Shown here: positions 16,822 through 25,058 of the stretch, in pieces
Layout of the letters: each line of letters starts with the position of its first letter
Position numbering within the stretch: the first letter of the stretch is position 1
Assembly (NCBI RefSeq): GCF_009707865.1
Contig: NZ_WMBA01000004.1
Span: 124,001 to 188,000 of the forward strand
DNA: 64,000 nucleotides
Source: Amycolatopsis pithecellobii
Lineage (GTDB): Bacteria > Actinomycetota > Actinomycetes > Mycobacteriales > Pseudonocardiaceae
Reading direction: 5' to 3'
Position numbers and translations under genes: made by a program
The notes under the pieces: model-generated
The model's database searches: none
What the model was told of the DNA's origin: nothing
Seen by the model: the letters and a program-made list of their open reading frames with translations, nothing else

Positions 16822-17652
16822 TTATTCGCCTCCGCGTAGCTCGTGCCAGATTTCCTTCATATACGACTGGAACCGGGTCGATTCGAAGATGAGCTGCTCG
16901 GCCGACCGCGGTCGTGGCAGTTCGATCCGGCGAGTCGCCCGCACGGTCCCGGGGCTGGGCGACATGGACACCACGACATCGGCGAGCGCGACGGCTTCCG
17001 CGACGTCGTGGGTGATGAGGATGACGGTCGGCTTGCGGCGTTCCCAGATGGACAGAAACAGGTCCTGAATGACCACGCGTGTCTGGGCGTCCAGCGCGCC
17101 GAAGGGTTCGTCCATCAAGATGATGCGTGAGCCGGTCGCGAACGTCCTGGCGATCGCCACCCGTTGCCGCATGCCTTGGGAGAGCTGGTGCGGGTGGTGG
17201 TCCAGGACCTTCTCCAGGCCGACCGCCGAGATCATTTCCCGGGCGCGATCCAGCCGGGACTTGCGTGATTCGCCGGCGAGCTGGAGTGGGAACTCGACGT
17301 TGCCCAGTACGGTCCGCCACGGCAGCAGGGAGTCCTGCGCGGGCATGTAGCCGATGTCGCTGCTCACGGCGCGGACCGGTTTTCCGTCGACGGATACGCG
17401 GCCCTCGGTGGGGCGCAGCAGTCCGGAGACGAGATTCAGGATGGTGGTCTTACCACAGCCGCTGGGCCCGACGACCGCACAGAACTCTCCTTGTTCGACG
17501 GTGAACGAGACATCCCGGATCGCCGGGCGCCGGGTCTTGCCCGCCAGGAAGGAGTGGCCGACCGCCTCCAGCTCGATCGTTCCCCGCGGTGCTGTCGCTG
17601 TGGTCCGCGTACCGGGCACCGGCTTGGCCAGCCCGGCAGCTGATCCCTTCAT
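16822..17652 (-). CDS. ABC importer ATPase (SsuB/TauB-like)
   Basis: ATP-binding subunit of 276 residues. Seen: Walker A GPSGCGKTT, Q-loop YMPAQDSLLPWRTV, signature LSQGMRQRVAIAR, Walker B IILMDEPFGALD, switch LITHDVAEA. ATG 17652 follows AAAGGA by about 10 nt. It lies 14 bp after the nearer binding-protein gene. Confidence 0.93.
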   Translation of the reverse strand: MKGSAAGLAKPVPGTRTTATAPRGTIELEAVGHSFLAGKTRRPAIRDVSFTVEQGEFCAVVGPSGCGKTTILNLVSGLLRPTEGRVSVDGKPVRAVSSDIGYMPAQDSLLPWRTVLGNVEFPLQLAGESRKSRLDRAREMISAVGLEKVLDHHPHQLSQGMRQRVAIARTFATGSRIILMDEPFGALDAQTRVVIQDLFLSIWERRKPTVILITHDVAEAVALADVVVSMSPSPGTVRATRRIELPRPRSAEQLIFESTRFQSYMKEIWHELRGGE

Positions 17653-17666
17653 ATCGATCAAATCCT

Positions 17667-18686
17667 TTACTTCAGTACCAACTCGGACTGGTGTGCGGTG
17701 ACGTTCTTGCCGTAGGCGAGGTTGTATGCCTTGACCGCGTCGTCGAACTGGCTTGCGGTGATGTTCTCGGCCCCGGCGAACGACGGCGCCAGGCCCCTGA
17801 TGAGGCCCGTGAGGTCGGGTTCGCCGACGCCGGGGTAGTCCGGCGCGACGGCTTTGGCGATGGCGGGCGCGTTGGCGGGGTCGGACAAAAAGGCGTTCGT
17901 CGCGGTGATCGCGGACCGGAAGCGGTTGATCACCTCGGGGTTGGCGTTGGCGAACTGTTTCGACGCGAGGTAGACCCAGGCATTCGCATTCAGCAGGAAT
18001 TCGGGACCCTGACCATTCTGGACGTCGACGATCGTGTCGACGTCGCCGGCGAGTTGTTGCTGGACGGGCTGGACCGAGGTGACACAGTCGATCCGCTTTG
18101 CCTTGATCGCGGCGATTTCGGCGGGGACGCTGCCCACCGTCACCCACGACACCCTGGCCGGGTCAACACCCGCGGAGACCAGCAGCGCACGGGTATAGAT
18201 GTCGGGCGCCCCGCCCGGTGCGGTAGTGCCGATCGACTTGCCTGCCAGCGAACTGATGCCGGCCGGGTAACCCGGGACCGCACCGACGCCCTTGCGGCAC
18301 TGCAAGGCGAGCGGTTCCCTGGTCTCGCCTCCGGAGGCGATCACGAGGTCACCGCCGGAACTGTTCGCCGCGATCGTGACCGGGATCGTGCTGATGGCGA
18401 TATCCAGCTGCCCGGAGCTCAGCAATTGTGTCGCCGAGTTGCCGTTGTTGGTGGTGAGCGGTTGTACGTCGAGGCCTGCCTTCTCGAAATATCGCATTTC
18501 GCGGGCCAGGAACAGCGGCAGTGTCACCAGCGATCCGCCGATGAGATTCAGCTTGATCGGCAACGGGGCGGGGCCACCGGTGGCCTCATCGCGCGGGGAG
18601 GTCGAACTTCCGCATGCCGTGGCCGCCAGGGCACAAGCCGCGCTCACGGCGAGGCAGAAAAGGCGTTTTCGCAGAGAGGGTCGCAT
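17667..18686 (-). CDS. ABC importer substrate-binding lipoprotein, tandem copy 2
   Basis: NMT1/SsuA-like solute-binding protein of 339 residues. Seen: signal peptide RKRLFCLAVSAACALAATAC with lipobox Cys, then INLIGGSLVTLPLFLAREM-type start (here LNLIGGS), and the C-terminus NLAYGKNVTAHQSELVLK. It is a paralogue of the gene at 18689 with only 2 bp between them. Two binding proteins for one permease/ATPase set suggests broadened ligand range. Confidence 0.91.
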   Translation of the reverse strand: MRPSLRKRLFCLAVSAACALAATACGSSTSPRDEATGGPAPLPIKLNLIGGSLVTLPLFLAREMRYFEKAGLDVQPLTTNNGNSATQLLSSGQLDIAISTIPVTIAANSSGGDLVIASGGETREPLALQCRKGVGAVPGYPAGISSLAGKSIGTTAPGGAPDIYTRALLVSAGVDPARVSWVTVGSVPAEIAAIKAKRIDCVTSVQPVQQQLAGDVDTIVDVQNGQGPEFLLNANAWVYLASKQFANANPEVINRFRSAITATNAFLSDPANAPAIAKAVAPDYPGVGEPDLTGLIRGLAPSFAGAENITASQFDDAVKAYNLAYGKNVTAHQSELVLK

Positions 18687-18688
18687 AG

Positions 18689-19699
18689 CTATTTCAGCAC
18701 CAATTCGGATTGGTTTGCGGTGATGTTCTTGCCGTAGGCCAGGTTGTATGCCTTGACCGAATCCTCGAACGCGCTCGCCGGGATCGTCTCGCCGTCGGCG
18801 TAGGTCGCCTGCACGGCCCTGACCAGGGTCACGAGCTCGTCATGGCTGACCCCGGGATAGTCCGAGGCGACCCCGGTGGCGACCGCCGGGGCGTTGGCAG
18901 GGTCGGCCAGGAATGCGTTGGCTGCCTTGATCGCCTGCCGGAAGCGGGTGATGACTTCGGGATTGGCCGTCGCGAACTTGTTCGTCGTGGCCGCCACGCC
19001 GTATGCGGCGTTCGTCAGAATGGCGGGTCCTTCGCCCTTCTGCACATCGACAATGGTCTGTACCTCGTCGGCCAGCTGATGCTGGATCGGCTGGAACGAC
19101 ATGACACAGTCGACGCGTTTCGCTTTGATCGCGGCAATGAAATTGGGCACCCCGCCCAGCGGGACCAGCGAGACCTTGGCCGGGTCCACGCCCGCCGAAC
19201 TCAGAATGATGCGCCCGAAGGTGTCGCTCGCCGCGCCGACGGCCGTGATGCCGATCGACTTGCCTGCCAGCGAAGTCACGCCGGCCGGATAACCAGGTGT
19301 CGCGCCGATGTCCTTCCGGCACTGCAGCGCGACCGGAGCATGCCGCTCGAGCCCGGACACTATCGCGATGTCGGCGCCGGCGGCGCGCGCGTTGATCGCA
19401 CTCGGGATGTCGATGGAGGCGACATCCAGCTGTTCGGAGGTCAGCAGCTGGAGCGCCGAGGTGCCGAGGTTGGTCGTGACCGACTGGGCCTGCAACCCGG
19501 CTTTGGCGAAATACCCCATGTCGCGAGCCACGAAGAGCCCCAGTGTCGTCAGCGATCCGGCCGTCAGGTTCATCCGGAAGGTCAAGTTGGGTGCTCCGTT
19601 GGTGGGAGCCGGGGCCGGGCCGGCGCACGCGGTGGCCGCCGCAAGGCAGACCGCGGTCGTGGCGATGCCGACGACACGTTTGCGGATGGACGAAAACAT
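18689..19699 (-). CDS. ABC importer substrate-binding lipoprotein, tandem copy 1
   Basis: NMT1/SsuA-like binding protein of 336 residues. Seen: signal with TTAVCLAAATAC lipobox region, TAGSLTTLGLFVARDMGYF at the mature N-terminus, IKAKRVDCVMSFQPIQHQ ligand-lobe segment, and C-terminus NLAYGKNITANQSELVLK, which is almost that of its neighbour. GGAG lies 7 nt before the start. First gene of the minus-strand importer-hydrolase operon; the promoter region holds RpiR-type sites. Confidence 0.91.
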   Translation of the reverse strand: MFSSIRKRVVGIATTAVCLAAATACAGPAPAPTNGAPNLTFRMNLTAGSLTTLGLFVARDMGYFAKAGLQAQSVTTNLGTSALQLLTSEQLDVASIDIPSAINARAAGADIAIVSGLERHAPVALQCRKDIGATPGYPAGVTSLAGKSIGITAVGAASDTFGRIILSSAGVDPAKVSLVPLGGVPNFIAAIKAKRVDCVMSFQPIQHQLADEVQTIVDVQKGEGPAILTNAAYGVAATTNKFATANPEVITRFRQAIKAANAFLADPANAPAVATGVASDYPGVSHDELVTLVRAVQATYADGETIPASAFEDSVKAYNLAYGKNITANQSELVLK

Positions 19700-19746
19700 C
19701 GTTGTTCTCCTTGTTGTCCGTGCACCGGCCGCGATTCAGGTCCGGT

Positions 19747-19790
19747 TGTAGCATCGACTACGCAAACTTGCCAGAACTGTAGTATATACG
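19747..19790. promoter_or_regulatory. RpiR-type operator pair upstream of the importer operon
   Basis: A 16-bp palindrome TGTAGC-ATCG-ACTACG (19747-19762) and a half-site TGTAGT at 19778-19783, start-to-start 31 bp. On the minus strand the half-site overlaps a TATACT hexamer that could be the -10 box. The same pair with the same spacing is found before the MFS gene and in the RpiR/oxidoreductase gap. Confidence 0.65.
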
Positions 19791-19833
19791 CCAGCGCGTG
19801 CCAAGGGGTGCGCCGGTGTCACCGGCGCCCGGC

Positions 19834-21153
19834 TTACGCCAACGGCTGCCGGGCCGTCTCCTTGAAGGTCAGGACCGCGACGAAACCGAACACGGCGGCC
19901 GCGACCAGATACCAGGCCGGCGCGGAACCATCGTGCGTCCACGTCACGAGAAACGCGGCGATGAACGGGGCGAATCCACCGAAGATCGCCGTCGTCGAAT
20001 GGTAAGGAATCGAAAGCGCGGTGTACCGAACCTGCGCCGGGAACAATTCCGCCAGAGCTGCCGTGGCGGGGCCGACGGCCATGCCGAGCAGCACGACGCA
20101 CACGAGCAGCAGAAGCATGACACCCCAAGCCGGGCTGTTCTGGAGCAGCAGAAAAACCGGGTACGACACCACGGCGAAGAGTGCACACGCGGTGAGCATC
20201 GGCGGCTTGCGGCCGATGCGATCGGACAACGCGCCGAAGATCGGAGTCGCCACCGCCAAGGCCGCCGACTCGATCGCCATCGTCAGGTTCGCGAGTGCCG
20301 GACTGAAACCGGCCCAGGTGACCAGCCACGTCGCGAGGTAGGTCAACAGGATGTAGTACGCGACCCCCATCAATGCCACGAGGCCAACCGCTTTCAGCAT
20401 CGGGCGGCGCGCGGTCCTGAACGCTTCTCGGAGCGGCGCGGTGGCCACCTGTTCATTCGCTTTCAGCGTCTCGAATGCACTGGTCTCGGGTGCCGACCGG
20501 CGAAGGATCCACGCCGGGATCACGATCAGGGCGCCGGCCAGGAACGGCAGCCGCCATCCCCACGACTCGACGGCCGAGGCGGGCATCACCGCGTTGATCA
20601 AGGCCGCCACGCTCGCGGACAAGGTGAGCGACAGCGCCACCGAGCTCAATTGCCAGCTGGTGGCGAACCCTCGGCGGCCCGGCGGGGACGACTCGAGCAT
20701 GTAGGTGGCGGATCCGGCCCATTCACCACCGCTGGCGAATCCCTGAAGCAAACGCAACACGGTCAGCAGGACCGGGGCGGCGAGACCGATCTGGTGATAG
20801 GTCGGGGCGCAGCCGATCAGAAAGGTGGCGACCCCCATGCCGAGTACCGAATATGTCAGAGCCTTCCGGCGGCCGCCCCGGTCACCGACATGCCCGAACA
20901 CGATCGCGCCGAGTGGACGGGCAAGGAAACCGACACCGAAACTCGCAAATGTCAGGAGCAGCGCCGTGCTCTGACCGCCCGCGAAGAACTGCCGGGCGAT
21001 GACGAGCGCGAAGTACCCGTATACGCCGAAGTCGTACCATTCCAACAGGTTTCCCACGGCGACCGTCGACACAAGCCGCCCCAGTGACAACCGGGTTCGT
21101 GGCTCGGCAGGGGATACTTCACGTTCCACACTGGTCAAGTCTTCCGCGGACAT
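19834..21153 (-). CDS. MFS transporter, metabolite:H+ symporter (MHS) type
   Basis: Twelve-helix carrier of 439 residues. Seen: VAVGNLLEWYDFGVYGYFA at helix 1, RPLGAIVFGHVGDRGGRRKAL (loop 2-3 signature), LQGFASGGEWAGS and a central cytoplasmic loop, then GALSDRIGRKPPML. These features are those of the ShiA/ProP/KgtP family, importing organic acids or zwitterions. GGAG is 7 nt before the start. Monocistronic on the minus strand, with RpiR-type sites in its promoter. Confidence 0.93.
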   Translation of the reverse strand: MSAEDLTSVEREVSPAEPRTRLSLGRLVSTVAVGNLLEWYDFGVYGYFALVIARQFFAGGQSTALLLTFASFGVGFLARPLGAIVFGHVGDRGGRRKALTYSVLGMGVATFLIGCAPTYHQIGLAAPVLLTVLRLLQGFASGGEWAGSATYMLESSPPGRRGFATSWQLSSVALSLTLSASVAALINAVMPASAVESWGWRLPFLAGALIVIPAWILRRSAPETSAFETLKANEQVATAPLREAFRTARRPMLKAVGLVALMGVAYYILLTYLATWLVTWAGFSPALANLTMAIESAALAVATPIFGALSDRIGRKPPMLTACALFAVVSYPVFLLLQNSPAWGVMLLLLVCVVLLGMAVGPATAALAELFPAQVRYTALSIPYHSTTAIFGGFAPFIAAFLVTWTHDGSAPAWYLVAAAVFGFVAVLTFKETARQPLA

Positions 21154-21200
21154 CGGCGGACTCCTCCCGGCTGTGCCACGTATACGACCGTCGGCCGCCG

Positions 21201-21237
21201 TGTAGCAAAAACTTCCTGGATGTCGGCCGACTGTAGT
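21201..21237. promoter_or_regulatory. RpiR-type operator pair upstream of the MFS gene
   Basis: TGTAGC-AAAA-ACTTCC (21201-21216, degenerate right arm) and half-site TGTAGT (21232-21237), start-to-start 31 bp, as at 19747 and 22171. It lies between the MFS start and the 3' end of the RpiR gene. Confidence 0.6.
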
Positions 21238-21271
21238 AAACGCGTCAGGGAGGAGGCAAGGGGTGGAGGAA

Positions 21272-22144
21272 TTACCCTTCCGCGTCGAGCTTGCCGCCGA
21301 CGATGTCGGCGCGCAGCGCGTTGAGCCGCTCGTAGGACCGCACGGCGTCGGTCTGACGCTCCGCCGAGACGGACAGGTTCAGGGCGCGGGCGACGATCAT
21401 GCCCATGACGACGCCGTCGCTGGTGCCGGTGGTGGTGGGCGGCGTGGCCAGCACGACGTCCACACGCTCCCGCAGTGCCTCGCCGAGTGTCTCGCTGACC
21501 AGAATCGTGGTGGCCCCGACCTTCGCCGCATACTCGAGCACTACGTCGATCTCGCGGAACTGGCGCAATGTCGCGAACACGACGAGCACATCGGACTCGT
21601 TCATGTCGAGCAGGCTGTCGGCGAGCGAGAAGCCCGTCGCTTTGATACTCGTGCTCGGCTTTCCGGCGCGGTGAAGGCAGATGCTGAGATAATCGGCGGG
21701 ACATCCGCTGGGGCCGATGCCGTAGGTGATCACGCGAGCGGCACTCGTCATGGCGTTGATGGCGCGAGTCCAGCTGTCCGTGTCGAGATCCGCTTCGAAC
21801 TGCCGCAGCAGCAATGCGGTGTCCAGGAGAACCTTCTTGGCTCCGAAATCCGAGCCACTGATCTGTTCCAGCTGATCATCCAGCACCTTCGACGGGTCGC
21901 GATGGCGACCCGAGATGGCCAGAGCCGACCGGCGCAACTCCCGGAAACTCGGATACCCCAGCTTCTTTGTCGTCCGCACCACCGTCGCATCGCTCGTCGA
22001 CGTCAAACTCCCCAGCTCCGCCGTCGAGGACACAGCGACCAATGCCGGATTCGCCGCCATGAACTCCGCAACCACCGCCTCGCCCGGCGTCAACGACACC
22101 ACGAGCGCCGCAACCCGCTCATGCAACGGAGCATCCGAATTCAA
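21272..22144 (-). CDS. RpiR family transcriptional regulator
   Basis: Regulator of 290 residues. The N-terminal HTH_6 domain (about 1-75) includes TPGEAVVAEFMAANPALVA and TSDATVVRTTKKLGYPSF; the C-terminal SIS domain has ITYGIGPSGCPADYLS and VVFATLRQF. These proteins sense phosphorylated or acidic metabolites. TTG 22144 is the start, preceded by GGGAGG. It sits in the middle of the uptake/degradation block and is divergent from the oxidoreductase gene. Confidence 0.92.
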   Translation of the reverse strand: MNSDAPLHERVAALVVSLTPGEAVVAEFMAANPALVAVSSTAELGSLTSTSDATVVRTTKKLGYPSFRELRRSALAISGRHRDPSKVLDDQLEQISGSDFGAKKVLLDTALLLRQFEADLDTDSWTRAINAMTSAARVITYGIGPSGCPADYLSICLHRAGKPSTSIKATGFSLADSLLDMNESDVLVVFATLRQFREIDVVLEYAAKVGATTILVSETLGEALRERVDVVLATPPTTTGTSDGVVMGMIVARALNLSVSAERQTDAVRSYERLNALRADIVGGKLDAEG

Positions 22145-22159
22145 CTTGAGGCCTCCCTC

Positions 22160-22217
22160 TTGTCATGTGTTGTTGTGAATACTACAGTTCGACCGGAGAG
22201 ATGAAGTGTTCGCTTCA
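22160..22217. promoter_or_regulatory. RpiR-type operator pair and promoter for the oxidoreductase-hyu operon
   Basis: Palindrome TGTTGT-GAAT-ACTACA (22171-22186) and a second one, TGAAGT-GTTC-GCTTCA (22202-22217), start-to-start 31 bp. A plus-strand promoter TTGTCA (22160-22165), 17 nt, TACAGT (22183-22188) overlaps the first site. It would control RpiR itself and the divergent operon. Confidence 0.65.
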
Positions 22218-22240
22218 ATAAAGCTGGTCGGAGGTCACGC

Positions 22241-23371
22241 GTGGAGGTCGCGGATTTCATCGTCGTGGGGGGTGGCGTGTATGGCGCCTCTCTTGCGTAC
22301 GAGCTGGTCATCAGGGGGTCGTCGGTCACGGTACTCGAGGCCGGCCGGCTCGCATCGCGAGCATCGGGCGGACCGGGAAAGCGCGGGGTGCGCGCCAACG
22401 GGCGCAATTCGCGGGAACTGGTGCTGGCGCGGGAAGCCCTGGCGATCTGGCCGGCCCTGGCGGCCGAACTCGGTGGCGACACCGGGTTCGAGCGGCTCGG
22501 TGGCCTGATGCTGGTGGGTTCGATGGCCGAGTATGGCGAGATCGGGCTGGCCCGCGCGGAGGCGCACCAGCGGCTTCAGTCCGGGCACGGGATCGGTTCC
22601 CGGCTGGTCGGCGGTTCGGAACTGCGGGCACTGGAGCCCGGTGTCGGCGAATCCGAGATCGCCGCCTTGTTCAACCCGCACGAGGGTATTGCCGATCAGC
22701 AACTGACGGCCCGTGCGTATGCGGCCGCGGCGGGCAAGCTCGGCGCATCGGTCCGGGAGGCGACCGAAGTCGACAGATTCGGCGCCCAGCCGCGTCCCTG
22801 GGTGCGGTTGGGTGATGGCTCGGAACTCGTGGCCCGCAGGGCGATCGTGCTCGCCACGAATTTCGGCACGAACGCGTTGCTCGAGCGATCGGGGCGGCCC
22901 CACCTTCCTTTGTGGACAATGGCGCCCCAGGTGCTGATGTTCCAGGCCAAGGACGATTACCAGCCACGGCATCTGGCCGGGCACCTCCAGAAGATTCTGT
23001 CCGTGAAGCCACTGGCCGAGGGCATCACGATGATCTCCGGCGGCATGCGTGGCAGGTGGGACGACGACACGGCGCGAGGCCGGCCCGTCGAGAGCGACAT
23101 CCAGGAAAGCCTCGACGTCGCCGCATCGGTCTTCCCGCCGCTCCGCGACGGCGTCCTGGTGGCCGCGGACGCCAGTTCGCCGGAGACCTATACGCCCGAT
23201 GGCTTGCCCTACCTCGATTTCCTCGACGAGGACCACCGGGTCTTCGTGGCGACCGGCTGGCACGGCCACGGCTTCGCCATCGCGCCGGCGGTGGCGAAAC
23301 ACGTAGCGGAGTGGCTCACCACCGGCCGGCGGGGCGATTTGCTTGCCCCATTCAGGATCCGTCGCCGGTAG
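22241..23371 (+). CDS. FAD-dependent oxidoreductase (DAO family)
   Basis: Flavoenzyme of 376 residues of the D-amino-acid-oxidase/sarcosine-oxidase/glycine-oxidase group, which oxidises secondary or primary amines. Seen: FIVVGGGVYGASLAYEL (FAD dinucleotide motif), E in TVLEAGRLASRASG, RGVRANGRNSREL, and the C-terminal GWHGHGFAIAPAVAK motif. GTG 22241 follows GGAGG by 7 nt. First gene of an operon with hyuB- and hyuA-type genes, so an N-substituted amino acid from lactam or hydantoin opening is a reasonable substrate. Confidence 0.91.
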   Translation: MEVADFIVVGGGVYGASLAYELVIRGSSVTVLEAGRLASRASGGPGKRGVRANGRNSRELVLAREALAIWPALAAELGGDTGFERLGGLMLVGSMAEYGEIGLARAEAHQRLQSGHGIGSRLVGGSELRALEPGVGESEIAALFNPHEGIADQQLTARAYAAAAGKLGASVREATEVDRFGAQPRPWVRLGDGSELVARRAIVLATNFGTNALLERSGRPHLPLWTMAPQVLMFQAKDDYQPRHLAGHLQKILSVKPLAEGITMISGGMRGRWDDDTARGRPVESDIQESLDVAASVFPPLRDGVLVAADASSPETYTPDGLPYLDFLDEDHRVFVATGWHGHGFAIAPAVAKHVAEWLTTGRRGDLLAPFRIRRR

Positions 23372-23438
23372 TCGCGGCTATGGGCAACTGAAATCGCACG
23401 CTAGCCTCACATCGGAAAACGTGAAGGATTCATCCCAG

Positions 23439-25058
23439 ATGACACAGTCCGAACTGGATTCGGTGACCGTCGACATCATCGGTCACCACCTGGTCGCCAT
23501 CTCCGAGGAGATGGGGGTGGCCATGATGAGAGCCGCCTACTCTCCCAACATCAAAGAGCGGCGTGACTGCACAACAGCGCTGCTGGACACTTCCGGTCAT
23601 TCCATCGCACAGGCCGAACACATCCCGATCCACATGGGCTCGATGATCGGGTTCATCCCGGGGATCGTCGCGCAGTACGACGGGGACATTCATCCCGGCG
23701 ATATCTTCATCTCCAACGACCCATACCTCGGGGGCAGCACACACCTGCCGGACGTCTCGGTGGTGGCGCCGTTGCACGTCGCGGGGGAGTTGGTGGGATT
23801 CGCCGCGGCGGTCGCCCACCATGCCGAGTTCGGCGGTTCGCTGGGCGTCGCGCCGGACATCTACTCCGAAGGCCTGCGGCTGCCCATTCTCAAGATCGTC
23901 GATCGCGGTGTCCTCGACGAAGCGCTGATCCGGCTGATCCAGCTCAACACTCGCGTACCCACCGAACGTCTCGGTGATCTCCGGAGCCAGTTCGCCGCCG
24001 TGTCGCTGGGCGTGCGCCGCTACGACGCGCTGCTGGCACGTTATGGCCCTGGCGCCGTGGTCGAGGCCACCCACGTGTGGCTCGACAAAGCCGAGGCCCA
24101 GGCCCGCGCGGCGTTACAGGAAATGCCCAAGGGGCGCTTCGAATTCGCCGACCGGATGGACTCCGACGGAGCAGGCACGGTCGACATCCCGATTCGCGTG
24201 GCGATCGAGATCGACGACGAGCGCATCGCGGTCGATTTCACCGGCACCGCCGGTCAGGTGGCCGGCCAGATCAACACCGCACGAGCCGCGGTGGAGGCGT
24301 CCGTTTACTACACGATCAAGACCATCCTGGACCCCACTCTTCCGGCGAATGCGGGGTTCTACCGGATTGTCGAGATCACCATTCCACGCGGATCCCTGCT
24401 GAATTCCGTCGCGCCCGCACCGGTCTTCATGCGATCCGATTCCTGCCAGCGCGCGGTCGACGCGATATTGGGAGCGTTCAGCCAGGCGTTGCCGGACCGT
24501 ATTCCGGCCGCGTCCAACGGTTCGATCACCGCCATGGCCTTCAACGGCTACGACGCGACCCGGCAACGACCGTTCGCCTACACCGAGGTCATCGCCGGGG
24601 GCGCGGGCGCACTGCCCACCGCGGACGGCCAGGACGCCGTGCAGACGCACATCACGAACACGGCGAACACCCCCGTCGAAGCGGTGGAGCAGAGCTATCC
24701 GTTGCGTGTCACGAAATACGCGCTCCGCGACGGATCGGGTGGGGCGGGCCGGTTTCGTGGCGGTATCGGCATCATCCGTGAGCTGGAGACCTTGAACGAC
24801 GACATCCGCCTGCTGGTCAAAGGCGATCGGGTGAACAACGGTCCATGGGGGTTGCAAGGCGGGGGGAGCGGCCTGCCCTTGGCGTTCGTGCTCGACCCCG
24901 AATCGGACCACCCGCGAACCTTCACCCGGTCCGACAACGGAACCCCCCTGCGCCCGGGAACCATCGTCCGGGCGATGACCGCCGGCGGCGGCGGCTTCGG
25001 CAGCCCGCAGACGGAGGACGAAACCGGCACCGACAAGGAGAAAGGCGACGCGAAGTGA
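23439..25058 (+). CDS. Hydantoinase B / oxoprolinase family subunit
   Basis: Protein of 539 residues of the HyuB family (N-methylhydantoinase/5-oxoprolinase beta type). Seen: the typical N-terminus DIIGHHLVAISEEMGVAMMRAAYSPNIKER-like region, DPYLGGSTHLPDV, and the C-terminal GGSGLPLAF / TAGGGGFGSP motifs. ATG 23439 follows GAAGGA. The stop overlaps the hyuA-type start by 4 bp. The subunit pair opens cyclic amides with ATP. Confidence 0.93.
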   Translation: MTQSELDSVTVDIIGHHLVAISEEMGVAMMRAAYSPNIKERRDCTTALLDTSGHSIAQAEHIPIHMGSMIGFIPGIVAQYDGDIHPGDIFISNDPYLGGSTHLPDVSVVAPLHVAGELVGFAAAVAHHAEFGGSLGVAPDIYSEGLRLPILKIVDRGVLDEALIRLIQLNTRVPTERLGDLRSQFAAVSLGVRRYDALLARYGPGAVVEATHVWLDKAEAQARAALQEMPKGRFEFADRMDSDGAGTVDIPIRVAIEIDDERIAVDFTGTAGQVAGQINTARAAVEASVYYTIKTILDPTLPANAGFYRIVEITIPRGSLLNSVAPAPVFMRSDSCQRAVDAILGAFSQALPDRIPAASNGSITAMAFNGYDATRQRPFAYTEVIAGGAGALPTADGQDAVQTHITNTANTPVEAVEQSYPLRVTKYALRDGSGGAGRFRGGIGIIRELETLNDDIRLLVKGDRVNNGPWGLQGGGSGLPLAFVLDPESDHPRTFTRSDNGTPLRPGTIVRAMTAGGGGFGSPQTEDETGTDKEKGDAK

